The notes beneath the pieces were generated by a model, which saw nothing but the letters and a program-made list of their open reading frames with translations, searched no databases and was not told the origin of the DNA. A stretch of DNA of 64,000 nt from positions 558,001-622,000 of the forward strand of contig NZ_ONZI01000001.1 of assembly GCF_900312995.1 (NCBI RefSeq). Reading direction: 5' to 3'. This DNA comes from Kushneria phyllosphaerae (GTDB lineage: Bacteria; Pseudomonadota; Gammaproteobacteria; Pseudomonadales; Halomonadaceae). Positions within the stretch are counted from its first letter, which is position 1; each line of letters begins with the position of its first letter. The translations under genes and the position numbers were made by a program. This document shows positions 1 to 8,300 of the stretch, piece by piece.

Positions 1-76
1 CTGCTACGCTGCGCGGCAGATCAAACGTGTCGTGCGGTGACCGGCACATTTTCATCAAAGGAGCGGTCATCTCCCC

Positions 77-1402
77 ATGAGCACGTCACGGGTACTCGAT
101 TTTATCAACGGCTTTCGCAACAGTATCGCCTACCTGACCAGCATCATCATCACGATCTATGTCGTGCTGGGGCTGGCCGCTGTCACGCTGGAGATCAACA
201 CCCTGCCGGGGGTTCTGGATTTTCTGGATTTTGACCAGCCCGACACGGCCCGAACGCTTTTGAGCACGCTGATGGCAGGCATGATCTCACTTCTGGTGTT
301 CAGCTTCTCCACGGTCATGTCCGTGCTGACCCAGGCCGGCAGCAATTTCTCCAACAAGCTGGTGTTTGGCATCATGACCGAGAAGCGCCACCAGCAGGTG
401 CTGGGGCACTATCTTGGCACCATTTTGTATCTGCTGATTCTGCTGCTGGTGCCGACCATCGGGGATACGCCGGATACCTGGCGCTCGCTGGCGGTCTATC
501 TGGGGGCGGCCATGGTGATCAATAGCCTGGCCATGTTCGTCTTTTTCATTCATGGCACCTCCCAGTCCGTCCAAATCAATGCGATTACCCAGGGGCTGCT
601 CGTCTCGACCCAGCTGTCGCTGGACAAGCTCAGGAAAAAACAGGCAAGCGACGAGTATCGTCATCGCCCCGACGGGTGCCAGCCCGTTACCGGTTATCCC
701 GTCTACTCCCGCGACAGCGGCTATATCCAGGGCGTGAATTTCAGCGCACTGGCCAGAATTGCACGCCATCATGAGATTGCCATCCATCTCGGGTTCACTT
801 TTGGCGATTTCGTGGTCAAGAAATTTCCGATTCTAGACATCGAGGCGGACGCAGCGCCGGGGGATGTGCTGGTGGACCGTATTCTGGCCTGCCTGGAATA
901 TGTCGAGGGGGAGTCCACGCGGGATCACTACGTCAACGGGCTGACGCAGCTGATGGAAGTGGCCATCAAGGCGCTGTCACCGGGGATCAATGATCCGGGT
1001 ACGGCGCGGCTGTGTATTCATCAGATGACCGAGCTGCTTTCCCAGCGACTGACGCTGACGCCGCCCAACATGCTGGTGGATGACGACGGGCGCTGTCTGA
1101 TTTCCTGGCATGAGGAAAGCTTCGAAAGCCTGATGTTCCGCGTCTTTGATCCCATCCTCCACTACGGCGGCCAGGACCTGAGCATCTGCCTGTCACTGTT
1201 GAAGGCCTTCAAGACAATGTCCAACTTCGCAAAAGACGATGACCATCGGGTCATTCAGGCCCACACCGACCGGGTGATCCAGCACATGGCGGACCATTTC
1301 ACCGCCCCGCTGGAAGTCGCCTTTATCGAGGCGCGGCTCACCAGGGGATTGCATCGTCTGCACATCAATGTCCGTCTGCCGGAACGGTCGGCATCAAGCT
1401 GA
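77..1402 (+). CDS. DUF2254 family membrane protein
   Basis: A 441-residue protein with four hydrophobic segments near residues 15-41, 62-85, 110-127 and 138-160, followed by a soluble C-terminal half of about 275 residues. The N-terminal layout and the stretch around LLVFSFSTVMSVLTQAGSNF match the DUF2254 family of predicted inner-membrane proteins, whose function is unknown. The start is the ATG behind an AAAGGAG whose spacing is rather long (about 13 bases). It ends 15 bases before the convergent GNAT gene, and I see no clear terminator between them. The family call is from recognition of the N-terminal half. No catalytic motif is visible. Confidence 0.8.
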   Translation: MSTSRVLDFINGFRNSIAYLTSIIITIYVVLGLAAVTLEINTLPGVLDFLDFDQPDTARTLLSTLMAGMISLLVFSFSTVMSVLTQAGSNFSNKLVFGIMTEKRHQQVLGHYLGTILYLLILLLVPTIGDTPDTWRSLAVYLGAAMVINSLAMFVFFIHGTSQSVQINAITQGLLVSTQLSLDKLRKKQASDEYRHRPDGCQPVTGYPVYSRDSGYIQGVNFSALARIARHHEIAIHLGFTFGDFVVKKFPILDIEADAAPGDVLVDRILACLEYVEGESTRDHYVNGLTQLMEVAIKALSPGINDPGTARLCIHQMTELLSQRLTLTPPNMLVDDDGRCLISWHEESFESLMFRVFDPILHYGGQDLSICLSLLKAFKTMSNFAKDDDHRVIQAHTDRVIQHMADHFTAPLEVAFIEARLTRGLHRLHINVRLPERSASS

Positions 1403-1417
1403 CGCCGGCCTGCCGGT

Positions 1418-1900
1418 TCATGGCTGCACGTCAGCAGGGGCGAAGTGCTTCTCCATCAGAATGCAGGGGCGGTTGGGGTAGTCGACCGTGCCTGCCCTAC
1501 GCCAGCCGTGGCGCTCATAAAGCGTCTGCTGGTGGGTGGTGATCAGGTATAGCCGGTCTTCTCCGCGCGCGCAGGCCGCCGCCTCGACCGTCTTGATCAA
1601 ACGCGATGCCAGCCCTCGGCCGCGATAGTCGGGGTGTACGAACACGGCGGCCAGCCAGGGGCGCAGGTCCGGGCGTTTCGAGCAGTCATTATCGGCAAGG
1701 CTTGCCATGCCCACCGGGTAATCGCCGTGCTGCGCCACCCAGGTCAACGGCAGGCCGCTGCCGTGGGCGGCGCTGGCAAACAGCAGGCGGGTATCTTCCA
1801 GCGTACGCGGGCTATGTACACCCCACTGGCCGTAGGCCCAGGCGCTACAAGCATCGATGAATGCTGGATGCTCGTGGAGAGGAACAATCTCGATGGACAT
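1418..1900 (-). CDS. GNAT family N-acetyltransferase
   Basis: A 160-residue single-domain acetyltransferase. The acetyl-CoA binding motif A is visible as AVFVHPDYRGRGLASRLI near residues 86-103 (a V-x-P-x-Y-R-G-x-G-x-A pattern), followed by a second strand and the C-terminal YERHGWRRAG segment typical of GNAT folds. The substrate cannot be told from sequence. It is a monocistronic gene, convergent with the DUF2254 gene and divergent from the chemoreceptor gene. Confidence 0.85.
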   Translation of the reverse strand: MSIEIVPLHEHPAFIDACSAWAYGQWGVHSPRTLEDTRLLFASAAHGSGLPLTWVAQHGDYPVGMASLADNDCSKRPDLRPWLAAVFVHPDYRGRGLASRLIKTVEAAACARGEDRLYLITTHQQTLYERHGWRRAGTVDYPNRPCILMEKHFAPADVQP

Positions 1901-2050
1901 GTTGGACAGCCGGTCAGTATCAGGGAGTTTTGATATAAACCGGTTTAGTGCAACGTGTACAGTCGTTGCCTGCCGCCGGATGGTCAGGAAACAAGCGCTG
2001 TTATTTCTTAAAACTATAGATGCTAAATAAGTTATTGTTGCTAGCTATCA

Positions 2051-2078
2051 TAAAGTAAGTAGGACCTACCGTCGATAT
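2051..2078 (+). promoter_or_regulatory. sigma28 (FliA)-like promoter of the chemoreceptor gene
   Basis: A TAAAGT element at 2051-2056 is followed after 12-14 bases by GTCGATAT at 2071-2078, which matches 6 of 8 positions of the FliA -10 consensus GCCGATAA. The spacing is one base longer than the enteric optimum. It lies 33 bases before the chemoreceptor start, where a flagellar-regulon promoter would be expected. Inference from motif matching only. Confidence 0.55.
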
Positions 2079-2110
2079 AACCAGTCACTCACTCCATGAG
2101 AGACATGATC

Positions 2111-3676
2111 ATGTTGACTCGCTTGAATATCGGCACACGCCTGGGGCTGGCCTTTGGTGTTCTCACACTGCTTTTGATTGCCAGCGCTGTGGTCGGGCTG
2201 CTAGGGCTTGGCAACATGAAGGACACCGCTGACAGGGCAATCAATACGGATGCCCTGCTGGCGCAGAATGCCCTGAACGTGCAGCGTCTTGCCCTGCAGG
2301 AGCGTCGTTTTGAAAAAGATAGTTTTATCAATATCGCTACACCTGAAAAGGTGGCCGACTACCATGACAAGTGGGAAGCGTCGCGCCAGTCGCTGTCGCA
2401 GACTCTGACAGAAGGCCAGCAGCTCGCCCCGAGCGATGAGCTGCGCCAGCTCTACGTGCAGGCCGGCACGGCACTGGAGGCTTATGCCGCGGGATTTCAG
2501 GCCATTCACCAGCGCATTCTTGAAGGTGAGCTGACCGAACCAGAACAGGCCAATGCTGCCTTTGGCACTTATAAGGAGCAGGTCTACCAGCTTGAATTGC
2601 TGGCCGACCAGATCAATACCGTCGCGGCCGCTCGTCTGGACAGTGCTGATGACACCATTGCTGCTGCCCATGTCCAGACCATGGCCAGCCTGCTGACGTT
2701 TGCAGGCCTTGCCATACTGGCAGCCATTGCACTGGCATTTGTCATTACCCGTAGCATTACACGCCCTTTGAATCGCGCGGTGTACGTGGCCGAGCAGGTC
2801 GCTCAGGGCGATCTGACCCAGGAGATCATCGTCACCGGTCGTGATGAAACCGCGCAGCTGCTGATGGCGATGAAGAAGATGAACACCTCGCTCATGAATC
2901 TGGTGACCTCCATTCGCGAGACCTGCCAGAGCGTTCATGCCGGCGCCAGCGAACTCTCGCACGCCAGCCATGATCTGGCCGCCCGCACCGAGCAGCAGGC
3001 TGCCTCACTGGAAGAAACCGCGGCCAGCATGGAGGAAATCTCTTCGACGGTGAAACACAACACCGAAGCGACCCAGCGCGTCAATACACTGACCGCTGAG
3101 GCTACCGGCAGTGCCCGCAGCAGTAGCAGTGACGTAGTGCAGAGCCTGTCACTGATGAAAGAGATTGCCACGCAGTCCCAGCGCGTCAACGACATTCTGG
3201 GCACCATCGATTCGATCTCATTTCAAACCAATATTCTGGCCCTTAATGCATCGGTGGAAGCGGCTCGCGCCGGCGAACAGGGACGAGGGTTCGCCGTAGT
3301 GGCTTCGGAAGTCAGAGCGCTGGCCAATCGCAGTGCCACCTCGGCCGGTGAAATTCGCCAGCTGCTGGAAACCATGAGTCAGCGGATTACTTCCGGGGTG
3401 GTGCAGGCAGAGCGAAGTGGCAGCAGCATTGAGCAGACCCGCGGCGCCATCGAGCAGCTTGCCACGTTGATGAACGATATCGCGACCGCCTCGCGCGAGC
3501 AGGATGGTGGCGTGGATCAGGTCAATACCGCCATTGCCCAGATGGATCTGGTGACCCAGCAAAATGCGGCCATGGTCGAGGAGTCAACCGCCGCGGCCGG
3601 CATGCTGGAAGAGCAGGCCGGTCAATTACAAAAGCTTGTGGCAACCTTTCGTGTGCGGGAAACGGCAAGCGCCTGA
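2111..3676 (+). CDS. methyl-accepting chemotaxis protein
   Basis: A transmembrane chemoreceptor of about 521 residues. It has an N-terminal membrane segment (around residues 8-32), a periplasmic four-helix-type sensor region to about residue 190, a second membrane segment ending near VITRSITRP, a HAMP linker, and a long cytoplasmic signalling domain. The highly conserved hairpin tip appears as NILALNASVEAARAGEQGRG around residues 374-393. There is no C-terminal CheR-docking NWETF pentapeptide; the protein ends in RVRETASA. I prefer the ATG at 2111 because GAGAG sits 8 bases ahead of it, but in-frame ATGs at 2096 and 2105 are possible. The ligand is unknown. No other chemotaxis genes are adjacent, so this is an orphan receptor under a probable FliA promoter. 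Confidence 0.93.
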   Translation: MLTRLNIGTRLGLAFGVLTLLLIASAVVGLLGLGNMKDTADRAINTDALLAQNALNVQRLALQERRFEKDSFINIATPEKVADYHDKWEASRQSLSQTLTEGQQLAPSDELRQLYVQAGTALEAYAAGFQAIHQRILEGELTEPEQANAAFGTYKEQVYQLELLADQINTVAAARLDSADDTIAAAHVQTMASLLTFAGLAILAAIALAFVITRSITRPLNRAVYVAEQVAQGDLTQEIIVTGRDETAQLLMAMKKMNTSLMNLVTSIRETCQSVHAGASELSHASHDLAARTEQQAASLEETAASMEEISSTVKHNTEATQRVNTLTAEATGSARSSSSDVVQSLSLMKEIATQSQRVNDILGTIDSISFQTNILALNASVEAARAGEQGRGFAVVASEVRALANRSATSAGEIRQLLETMSQRITSGVVQAERSGSSIEQTRGAIEQLATLMNDIATASREQDGGVDQVNTAIAQMDLVTQQNAAMVEESTAAAGMLEEQAGQLQKLVATFRVRETASA

Positions 3677-3713
3677 TACAAGAGGTAGCAGGCCAGCGGA
3701 AAGCTGGATATCA

Positions 3714-3740
3714 AAAGGCCCCGCATATGGCGGGGCCTTT
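3714..3740 (+). terminator. hairpin after the chemoreceptor gene
   Basis: A perfect 11-bp inverted repeat AAAGGCCCCGC / GCGGGGCCTTT with a 5-base loop, 37 bases after the chemoreceptor stop. The A-rich left arm and T-rich right arm allow it to act in either direction. Confidence 0.75.
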
Positions 3741-3820
3741 CAGGGTGTATTGATCGGATAATGACAATACCTGTACGCTGCATAAGCGGTGGATGTACCG
3801 ATAATAACCCTAAATACAAA

Positions 3821-3854
3821 AACAACAAGGCCCGCTTTCGCGGGCCTTGTTGTT
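3821..3854 (-). terminator. terminator of the cold-shock gene
   Basis: A perfect 14-bp inverted repeat AACAACAAGGCCCG / CGGGCCTTGTTGTT, 37 bases beyond the cold-shock stop codon. With the chemoreceptor hairpin it separates the two convergent genes. Confidence 0.75.
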
Positions 3855-3891
3855 CAGAGCCTCTCGGCTCGAAGGCAGTTTAACCCGAAGG

Positions 3892-4095
3892 TTAGTCTGC
3901 CTGGACGTTCGCAGCCTGAAGGCCTTTCTTGCCCTGAGTCACTTCGAAGGAGACCTGCTGGCCTTCCTGCAGTGACTTGAAGCCTTCAGCCTTGATTTCG
4001 GAGAAGTGTACGAAAAGATCGTCACCGCCGTCAGAAGGAGAGATAAAGCCGAAACCTTTAGCGTCGTTGAACCACTTGACTGTGCCAGTAGACAT
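3892..4095 (-). CDS. CspA-family cold-shock protein
   Basis: A 67-residue single cold-shock domain that binds single-stranded RNA and DNA and melts RNA secondary structure. The RNP1 motif KGFGFI and the RNP2 motif LFVHF are both present. The ATG at 4095 gives the usual 67-70 residue length and the canonical [10 protein letters not shown] opening. The reading frame remains open to 4233, but that extension does not resemble protein and would be the 5' leader. CspA-type genes commonly have long leaders that fold differently in the cold, and the 270-base gene-free region upstream (4096-4367) leaves room for one. Which Csp paralogue this is cannot be decided here. Confidence 0.95.
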   Translation of the reverse strand: MSTGTVKWFNDAKGFGFISPSDGGDDLFVHFSEIKAEGFKSLQEGQQVSFEVTQGKKGLQAANVQAD

Positions 4096-4367
4096 ATTCG
4101 AATTTCCTTGCGCATAAAGCGCTATAAAAAGTGACCGGGTGTTGCCCCAGATAAAGCAGGTAAAACAAGGGGGATAAAACCAGGCTACCGAAGGACTTCG
4201 AGTGCAACTGACTATATTCGACTTGCTAACCAACTGAGATCATCGTGGCATGCTAACGGGGGCAGGGTCAATCAAACGTTCGAAAAGAATTTACCTCCGC
4301 CAGCAATCAACCACCACGAGGCTTCTAGACACTCAGGCCTCGTGCCCACTGTTGACGGCCCCGGCCA

Positions 4368-5003
4368 TCATTCGATGGTGTAGATGAAATCTTCCCGGTC
4401 GCGGCGCACCTTCGCGCGTCCGGCGCCCGGGTCACGCTCGGTGTCACGATAGCCCAGTGCCATGATGACCACGCTTTTAAGCCCCTTTTCACGCAGGCCG
4501 AGTGCCTTATCCAGCCTGTCCGGATAAAAGCCTTCCATCGGCGAGGCGTCAACCTTCTCGAGCGCGGCGGCACTCAGCGCCACGCCCATGCCGATATAGG
4601 CCTGGCGTGCTGCCCATTCAAGACACGCCTCGTGGCTGCCCTTTTGATCCATCACGCCCTTGACCATGTCGCGAAAGCCGTCGAGCGAGCTTTCCTCGAC
4701 GCCCCGGGTGTGGGCCATATGAGCCACGTGCTCATCGACCTGCGCCTTGAAGTCGCGATCATGGACGGCGAAGACCAGCAGATCGGAGCCCTCGATCACC
4801 TGCGGCTGCGGGGCAGCGTCTTCATGCAGGCGTGCGCGCAGATCCTGGCTTCTGACATGCACCAGCGACCAGGGATGCAGACCGAAGGAGGAAGGCGCCA
4901 GCCGGGCGGCTTCCATGATCCGTTCGAGCGTCTCCTCGGGCACCTGCTCACCATTCAGGCGCTTGGCGGCGTACCGCCAGTGAAGGGCATCGTTCAGTGA
5001 CAT
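4368..5003 (-). CDS. nitroreductase family NAD(P)H oxidoreductase
   Basis: A 211-residue FMN-dependent nitroreductase-fold protein, normally a homodimer reducing nitro-aromatics or quinones with NAD(P)H. The opening RYAAKRLNGEQVPEETLERI followed by EAARLAPSSFGLHPW is the typical phosphate and FMN contact region (R-x-S/A-x-R ... A-P-S-S-x-x-x-Q/H-P-W). The C-terminal VVIMALGY segment is also family-typical. Monocistronic. The physiological substrate is unknown. Confidence 0.88.
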   Translation of the reverse strand: MSLNDALHWRYAAKRLNGEQVPEETLERIMEAARLAPSSFGLHPWSLVHVRSQDLRARLHEDAAPQPQVIEGSDLLVFAVHDRDFKAQVDEHVAHMAHTRGVEESSLDGFRDMVKGVMDQKGSHEACLEWAARQAYIGMGVALSAAALEKVDASPMEGFYPDRLDKALGLREKGLKSVVIMALGYRDTERDPGAGRAKVRRDREDFIYTIE

Positions 5004-5075
5004 GTCGTGGACTCCTTGCGGTGATTAAACAGGCCCTGCTCGGGTGTGGCACAGGGTGACACTGGCTCACGCGAA

Positions 5076-5110
5076 AAGGCCCCGCCGGCGCAGTGCACCG
5101 GCAGGGCCTT
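5076..5110 (-). terminator. terminator of the 92-residue ORF
   Basis: A 13-bp near-perfect inverted repeat (AAGGCCCCGCCGG against CCGGCAGGGCCTT, one mismatch) with a 9-base loop. The AAAA on its left edge gives a T-run on the minus strand. It lies just beyond the stop of the preceding minus-strand gene. Confidence 0.6.
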
Positions 5111-5128
5111 CGACACAGGGGACGGGGT

Positions 5129-5407
5129 TCAGTGTAGCTGACCGAACCTTTCGAGACGATCGCGCAGCGCCTGCTCCGGACCGATCAGATCGATCAGCTC
5201 GGCCTCGGTAAGCTCGATGTCACGATGTCGTGCAACGATGCTCGAGTAGTCCTCGCCATCGGCGAGTGCCTGCTCGACCAGCAGGGAGAGTTCCTTTCGG
5301 TCGTTGATGGCGGCCGGGTCAAAGCTCTGACGATTACGCTCTTGCTGAACACGCTGCTCGCGCCGGCAGCGCAGTAACAGATTGTCGGTAATAAAGGGGG
5401 CGCTCAT
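5129..5407 (-). CDS. small hypothetical protein
   Basis: A 92-residue soluble, charged, mostly helical protein without recognised domain. I chose the ATG at 5407 because an AAAGGAT sits at good distance before it; the frame stays open to 5467 but lacks a better ribosome binding site. The C-terminal half is rich in Glu and Asp (LTEAELIDLIGPEQALRDRL). It has its own terminator and is separated by 115 bases from the HD hydrolase gene. No function can be proposed. Confidence 0.65.
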   Translation of the reverse strand: MSAPFITDNLLLRCRREQRVQQERNRQSFDPAAINDRKELSLLVEQALADGEDYSSIVARHRDIELTEAELIDLIGPEQALRDRLERFGQLH

Positions 5408-5522
5408 GGCTCTATCCTTTGGAAGGCGTACTCCACCATGCTGTTGTGAAGAAGCGGCGCTGTCCATTCGGCCTTGGACGTATCACCAAAGGTCTCACGC
5501 CGCCTCCGATACGAAAGCTTCG

Positions 5523-6182
5523 TTACCGGATCGACGCCTCGCCGATCTCCTCCAGCAGCGCCTCCCGAAACGCCAGAAGCCGTGCATGACGCTGCGTCGC
5601 CAGCTGTTGGCCGGTGGCGGTCTGAAATCCCTCCTTGAGCGTCAAAAGTTTGGTCTCGAAGTGATCCAGCGTGAAACGCTGATCATCCAGTGCTCGGTTG
5701 GTGGCCTGCGGGTCGAACGGGTCATACAGCGCGCTGCCCATCTGCCCGGCCGTATAGAAACAGCGCGCCACACCCAGCGCGCCCAGCGCATCGAGCCGGT
5801 CGGCGTCCTGCAGGACTCTGGCCTCCAGCGTTTGTGGTTCGATGCCCGCCGAGAAGCTGTGCGCCTCGATGACATGTCTAACCGCATCGATGCGGGCGGT
5901 TTGCCAGCCAAGCGCAGTGAGGATACGGCCGCCCTGCTCGGCGGCCAGCCGTGAAGCCTGTGCCCGGCGCGGATCGTTTTTGGGCACATGGACGCCATCA
6001 TGCAAGAGGGTCGCGGCCAGCAGCAGTTCGCGGTCGCCGCCTTCCACGGCGGCAATGCGCTGCACGTTGCGCCACACCCGTACCAGATGCGCCAGATCGT
6101 GGGCGCCATCAGTGTCATCAGGCAGATGGGCCAGCAGAGACTCGGCCAGCGCCTGATGCGGAGCGAAAAGAGAAGAAGACAT
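5523..6182 (-). CDS. HD domain phosphohydrolase
   Basis: A 219-residue HD-superfamily protein. The metal-binding signature is complete: H in AHDLAHLVRVW, the HD pair in ATLLHDGVHVPKN, and a later D in LQDADRLDALGALGVAR. This spacing is that of the YedJ/YpgQ-like HD hydrolases, small phosphohydrolases of unclear substrate (nucleotides are likely for the family). The ATG at 6182 (MSSSLFAPHQ) gives family-like length; the upstream open frame has low-complexity Arg/Gly sequence and is not protein-like. It starts 11 bases after the csaA stop, so the two are probably cotranscribed. Confidence 0.82.
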   Translation of the reverse strand: MSSSLFAPHQALAESLLAHLPDDTDGAHDLAHLVRVWRNVQRIAAVEGGDRELLLAATLLHDGVHVPKNDPRRAQASRLAAEQGGRILTALGWQTARIDAVRHVIEAHSFSAGIEPQTLEARVLQDADRLDALGALGVARCFYTAGQMGSALYDPFDPQATNRALDDQRFTLDHFETKLLTLKEGFQTATGQQLATQRHARLLAFREALLEEIGEASIR

Positions 6183-6193
6183 GGCCGTCGTGC

Positions 6194-6532
6194 CTACATC
6201 AGTCGGGTGCCCAGCGGCACGTCCTGATCCGGTACGCACAGCGCCACGGCGCCGTCGGCGTTGTGAAAGCCGGTGACCAGGCACTCCGACATGATCGGGC
6301 CGATCTGTTTGGGCGGGAAGTTGGTCACCGCCACCACCAGCCGGCCCACCAGCGTTGCCGGGTCATACAGCTCGGTGATCTGCGCACTGGACTTGCGCAC
6401 GCCGATCTCGGGGCCGAAATCCACCTGCAGGACATAGGCCGGCCGGCGTGCCTTTTCAAACACTTCGGCCTGTGTGATGCGCCCCACGCGCAGTTCCACC
6501 TTGGAAAACTCTTCCCAGCTCAGTGTCGACAC
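6194..6532 (-). CDS. csaA: CsaA-like tRNA-binding-domain chaperone
   Basis: A 112-residue protein consisting only of the EMAP/Arc1-type tRNA-binding OB fold: WEEFSKVELRVGRITQAEVF, then LQVDFGPEIGVRKSSAQI and the C-terminal ECLVTGF...VPLGTRL stretch. CsaA is a dimeric protein described as a secretion-related chaperone, with an RNA-binding fold. The start is a GTG at 6532, with AAGGAG six bases upstream. The open frame continues 74 codons further upstream but without family similarity. It is followed closely by the HD hydrolase gene. Confidence 0.87.
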   Translation of the reverse strand: MSTLSWEEFSKVELRVGRITQAEVFEKARRPAYVLQVDFGPEIGVRKSSAQITELYDPATLVGRLVVAVTNFPPKQIGPIMSECLVTGFHNADGAVALCVPDQDVPLGTRLM

Positions 6533-6571
6533 TGATGGCTCCTTTCGTGTTTTGCACAATCTGATCTGCGC

Positions 6572-6647
6572 CATTGGTCGTAATAAACGTTCAAGTCCTA
6601 CAACTTTGGCAGTTCCATTGGCGTCTGTATTGACGACATTGGTCGTC
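6572..6647. promoter_or_regulatory. repeated CATTGGTCGT element and inverted repeat in a divergent promoter region
   Basis: The 291-base region between csaA (minus) and the GPH symporter gene (plus) contains CATTGGTCGT twice (6572-6581 and 6637-6646). The second copy is part of an inverted repeat GACGAC-ATTG-GTCGTC (6632-6647). This could be an operator for the arabinoside genes. No dedicated regulator gene is adjacent. Inference only. Confidence 0.3.
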
Positions 6648-6823
6648 TTTTCAATGACCTGGCAAAGGACATAACCAGTTGGATATAGCTTGTTGGTTAG
6701 GCCGCTATTAGTGAAACACTTGCATATCTTCTTATGCTCGAGTGATCGAACCAATCGGTCCGCTGCCCGGGAATTTGTCCGCTGTGGCGGTCAAGGTGCG
6801 CCGCGCTCACGCAGGAGAACAAC

Positions 6824-8242
6824 ATGAAAAAGGGCAGCATCAGCATTGTCGAAAAGATCGGCTTTGGCATGGGGGACGCCGGCAACAACATGACCTTTGC
6901 CGCCGTGGTCATGTATCTCTCCTATTTCTACACCGACGTCTACGGCATTTCCCCGGCGGTGGTCGGCACCATCTTTTTGTCGATGCGCTTTGTCGATGCC
7001 ATTACCGACCCGATCATGGGCGCGATTGCCGACCGTACCCGCAGCCGCTGGGGGCGCTTCCGCCCCTGGATTCTGTTCATTCCGGTACCGCTGGCCGTGG
7101 CCTGTGTGCTGATGTTCACCACCCCGGACTGGTCGGATCAGGGCAAGATCATCTATGCCTTTGTCACCTATGCGGTGATGTCGCTTTTGTATACCGCGGT
7201 CAATATTCCCTACTGCGCGCTGGGTGGCGTGGTGACCAGTGACCACCGCGAGCGGGTGTCGTGTCAGTCGTGGCGTTTTGTGCTGGTCGGCGTGGCTTAC
7301 CTGATTCTCAACTCGACGTTGATGCCACTGGTGGAATGGTTCGGCGAGGGCGATCAGGCGCGCGGCTTTCAGATCACCATGGGGCTGATGTGCGTGATTG
7401 CACTGTTCATGTTCGGCTTCTGTTTTGCCACCGTGCGTGAACGCGTTCAGCCGGTTGAAAACACCTCCCACGGGCTGATCACGGATCTGAAAACGCTGGC
7501 GGCCAACCCCAAGTGGCGCCAGGTACTGGCGATTACCTTCCTTCAGGCCTTTCAGTTCTTTCTGCGTCAGGGCGCGGCGATTTACTACGCCACCTGGGTG
7601 CTGGGCCTGGGTGCGGCCGGTATCTCGATTTTTGTCACCTCCGGGGTGTTCGGCGGCATGGCGGGTACGGCCATCTCGCCGCTGCTGACGCGACACTCGA
7701 CCAAACTGCGGGTGTTCATTCTCAGCTCGATTGCGCTGGTCGCGGCCTGTGTGGCGCTCTATTTCGTGCCGGCCGATCAGGTGTTTCTGGCAGCGTTTGT
7801 GGTTCTGCTGATCAATATTTTTCACGGCATCGGCACCCCCATCGCCTGGGCCTTCATGGCCGATGCCGAAGACTACGGCGAATGGCAGAGCGGCTATCGC
7901 AATACCGGGGTCTCCTTTGCCGGCAACCTTTTTTTCCTCAAACTCGGACTGGCAGCCGCCGGTGGCCTGGTCGGCTTCATGCTGTCGATGGGCGGTTATG
8001 TAGGCGGTGCCGAGGGTCAGAGCGAGTCGGCGCTGACCATGATCGTGCTGCTCTTTACCCTGATTCCGGCGGTGGTGAGTGTTCTGATGACGCTGGCCGG
8101 CTGGCGCTTCGGGCTGGATGACGCCGAGATGGACCGCATTCGCGTTGATCTTGAGGCGCGTGCCGGGGACCGCTCGGGTGAGACCCCGGGTGAGACCGCG
8201 GCAAGAGATACCCACCGTGGCGCCCGTCCGGCGACCACCTGA
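6824..8242 (+). CDS. GPH-family sugar:cation symporter
   Basis: A 472-residue inner-membrane transporter with about 12 hydrophobic segments. It carries the glycoside-pentoside-hexuronide (MelB/XylP) hallmark after the second segment, DPIMGAIADRTRSRWGRFRPW, and the opening EKIGFGMGDAGNNM typical of this family. A hydrophilic C-terminal tail of about 35 residues follows the last membrane segment. It lies 58 bases upstream of a GH51 arabinofuranosidase on the same strand, so arabinose-containing oligosaccharides are the likely substrate. AGGAG precedes the ATG. The family is clear; the substrate is inferred from context. Confidence 0.9.
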   Translation: MKKGSISIVEKIGFGMGDAGNNMTFAAVVMYLSYFYTDVYGISPAVVGTIFLSMRFVDAITDPIMGAIADRTRSRWGRFRPWILFIPVPLAVACVLMFTTPDWSDQGKIIYAFVTYAVMSLLYTAVNIPYCALGGVVTSDHRERVSCQSWRFVLVGVAYLILNSTLMPLVEWFGEGDQARGFQITMGLMCVIALFMFGFCFATVRERVQPVENTSHGLITDLKTLAANPKWRQVLAITFLQAFQFFLRQGAAIYYATWVLGLGAAGISIFVTSGVFGGMAGTAISPLLTRHSTKLRVFILSSIALVAACVALYFVPADQVFLAAFVVLLINIFHGIGTPIAWAFMADAEDYGEWQSGYRNTGVSFAGNLFFLKLGLAAAGGLVGFMLSMGGYVGGAEGQSESALTMIVLLFTLIPAVVSVLMTLAGWRFGLDDAEMDRIRVDLEARAGDRSGETPGETAARDTHRGARPATT

Positions 8243-8300
8243 CCATGACTCCAACCCTGACCCTGAACTCTGAGCTTTCACTGCTGACCGGGAGAATCCC

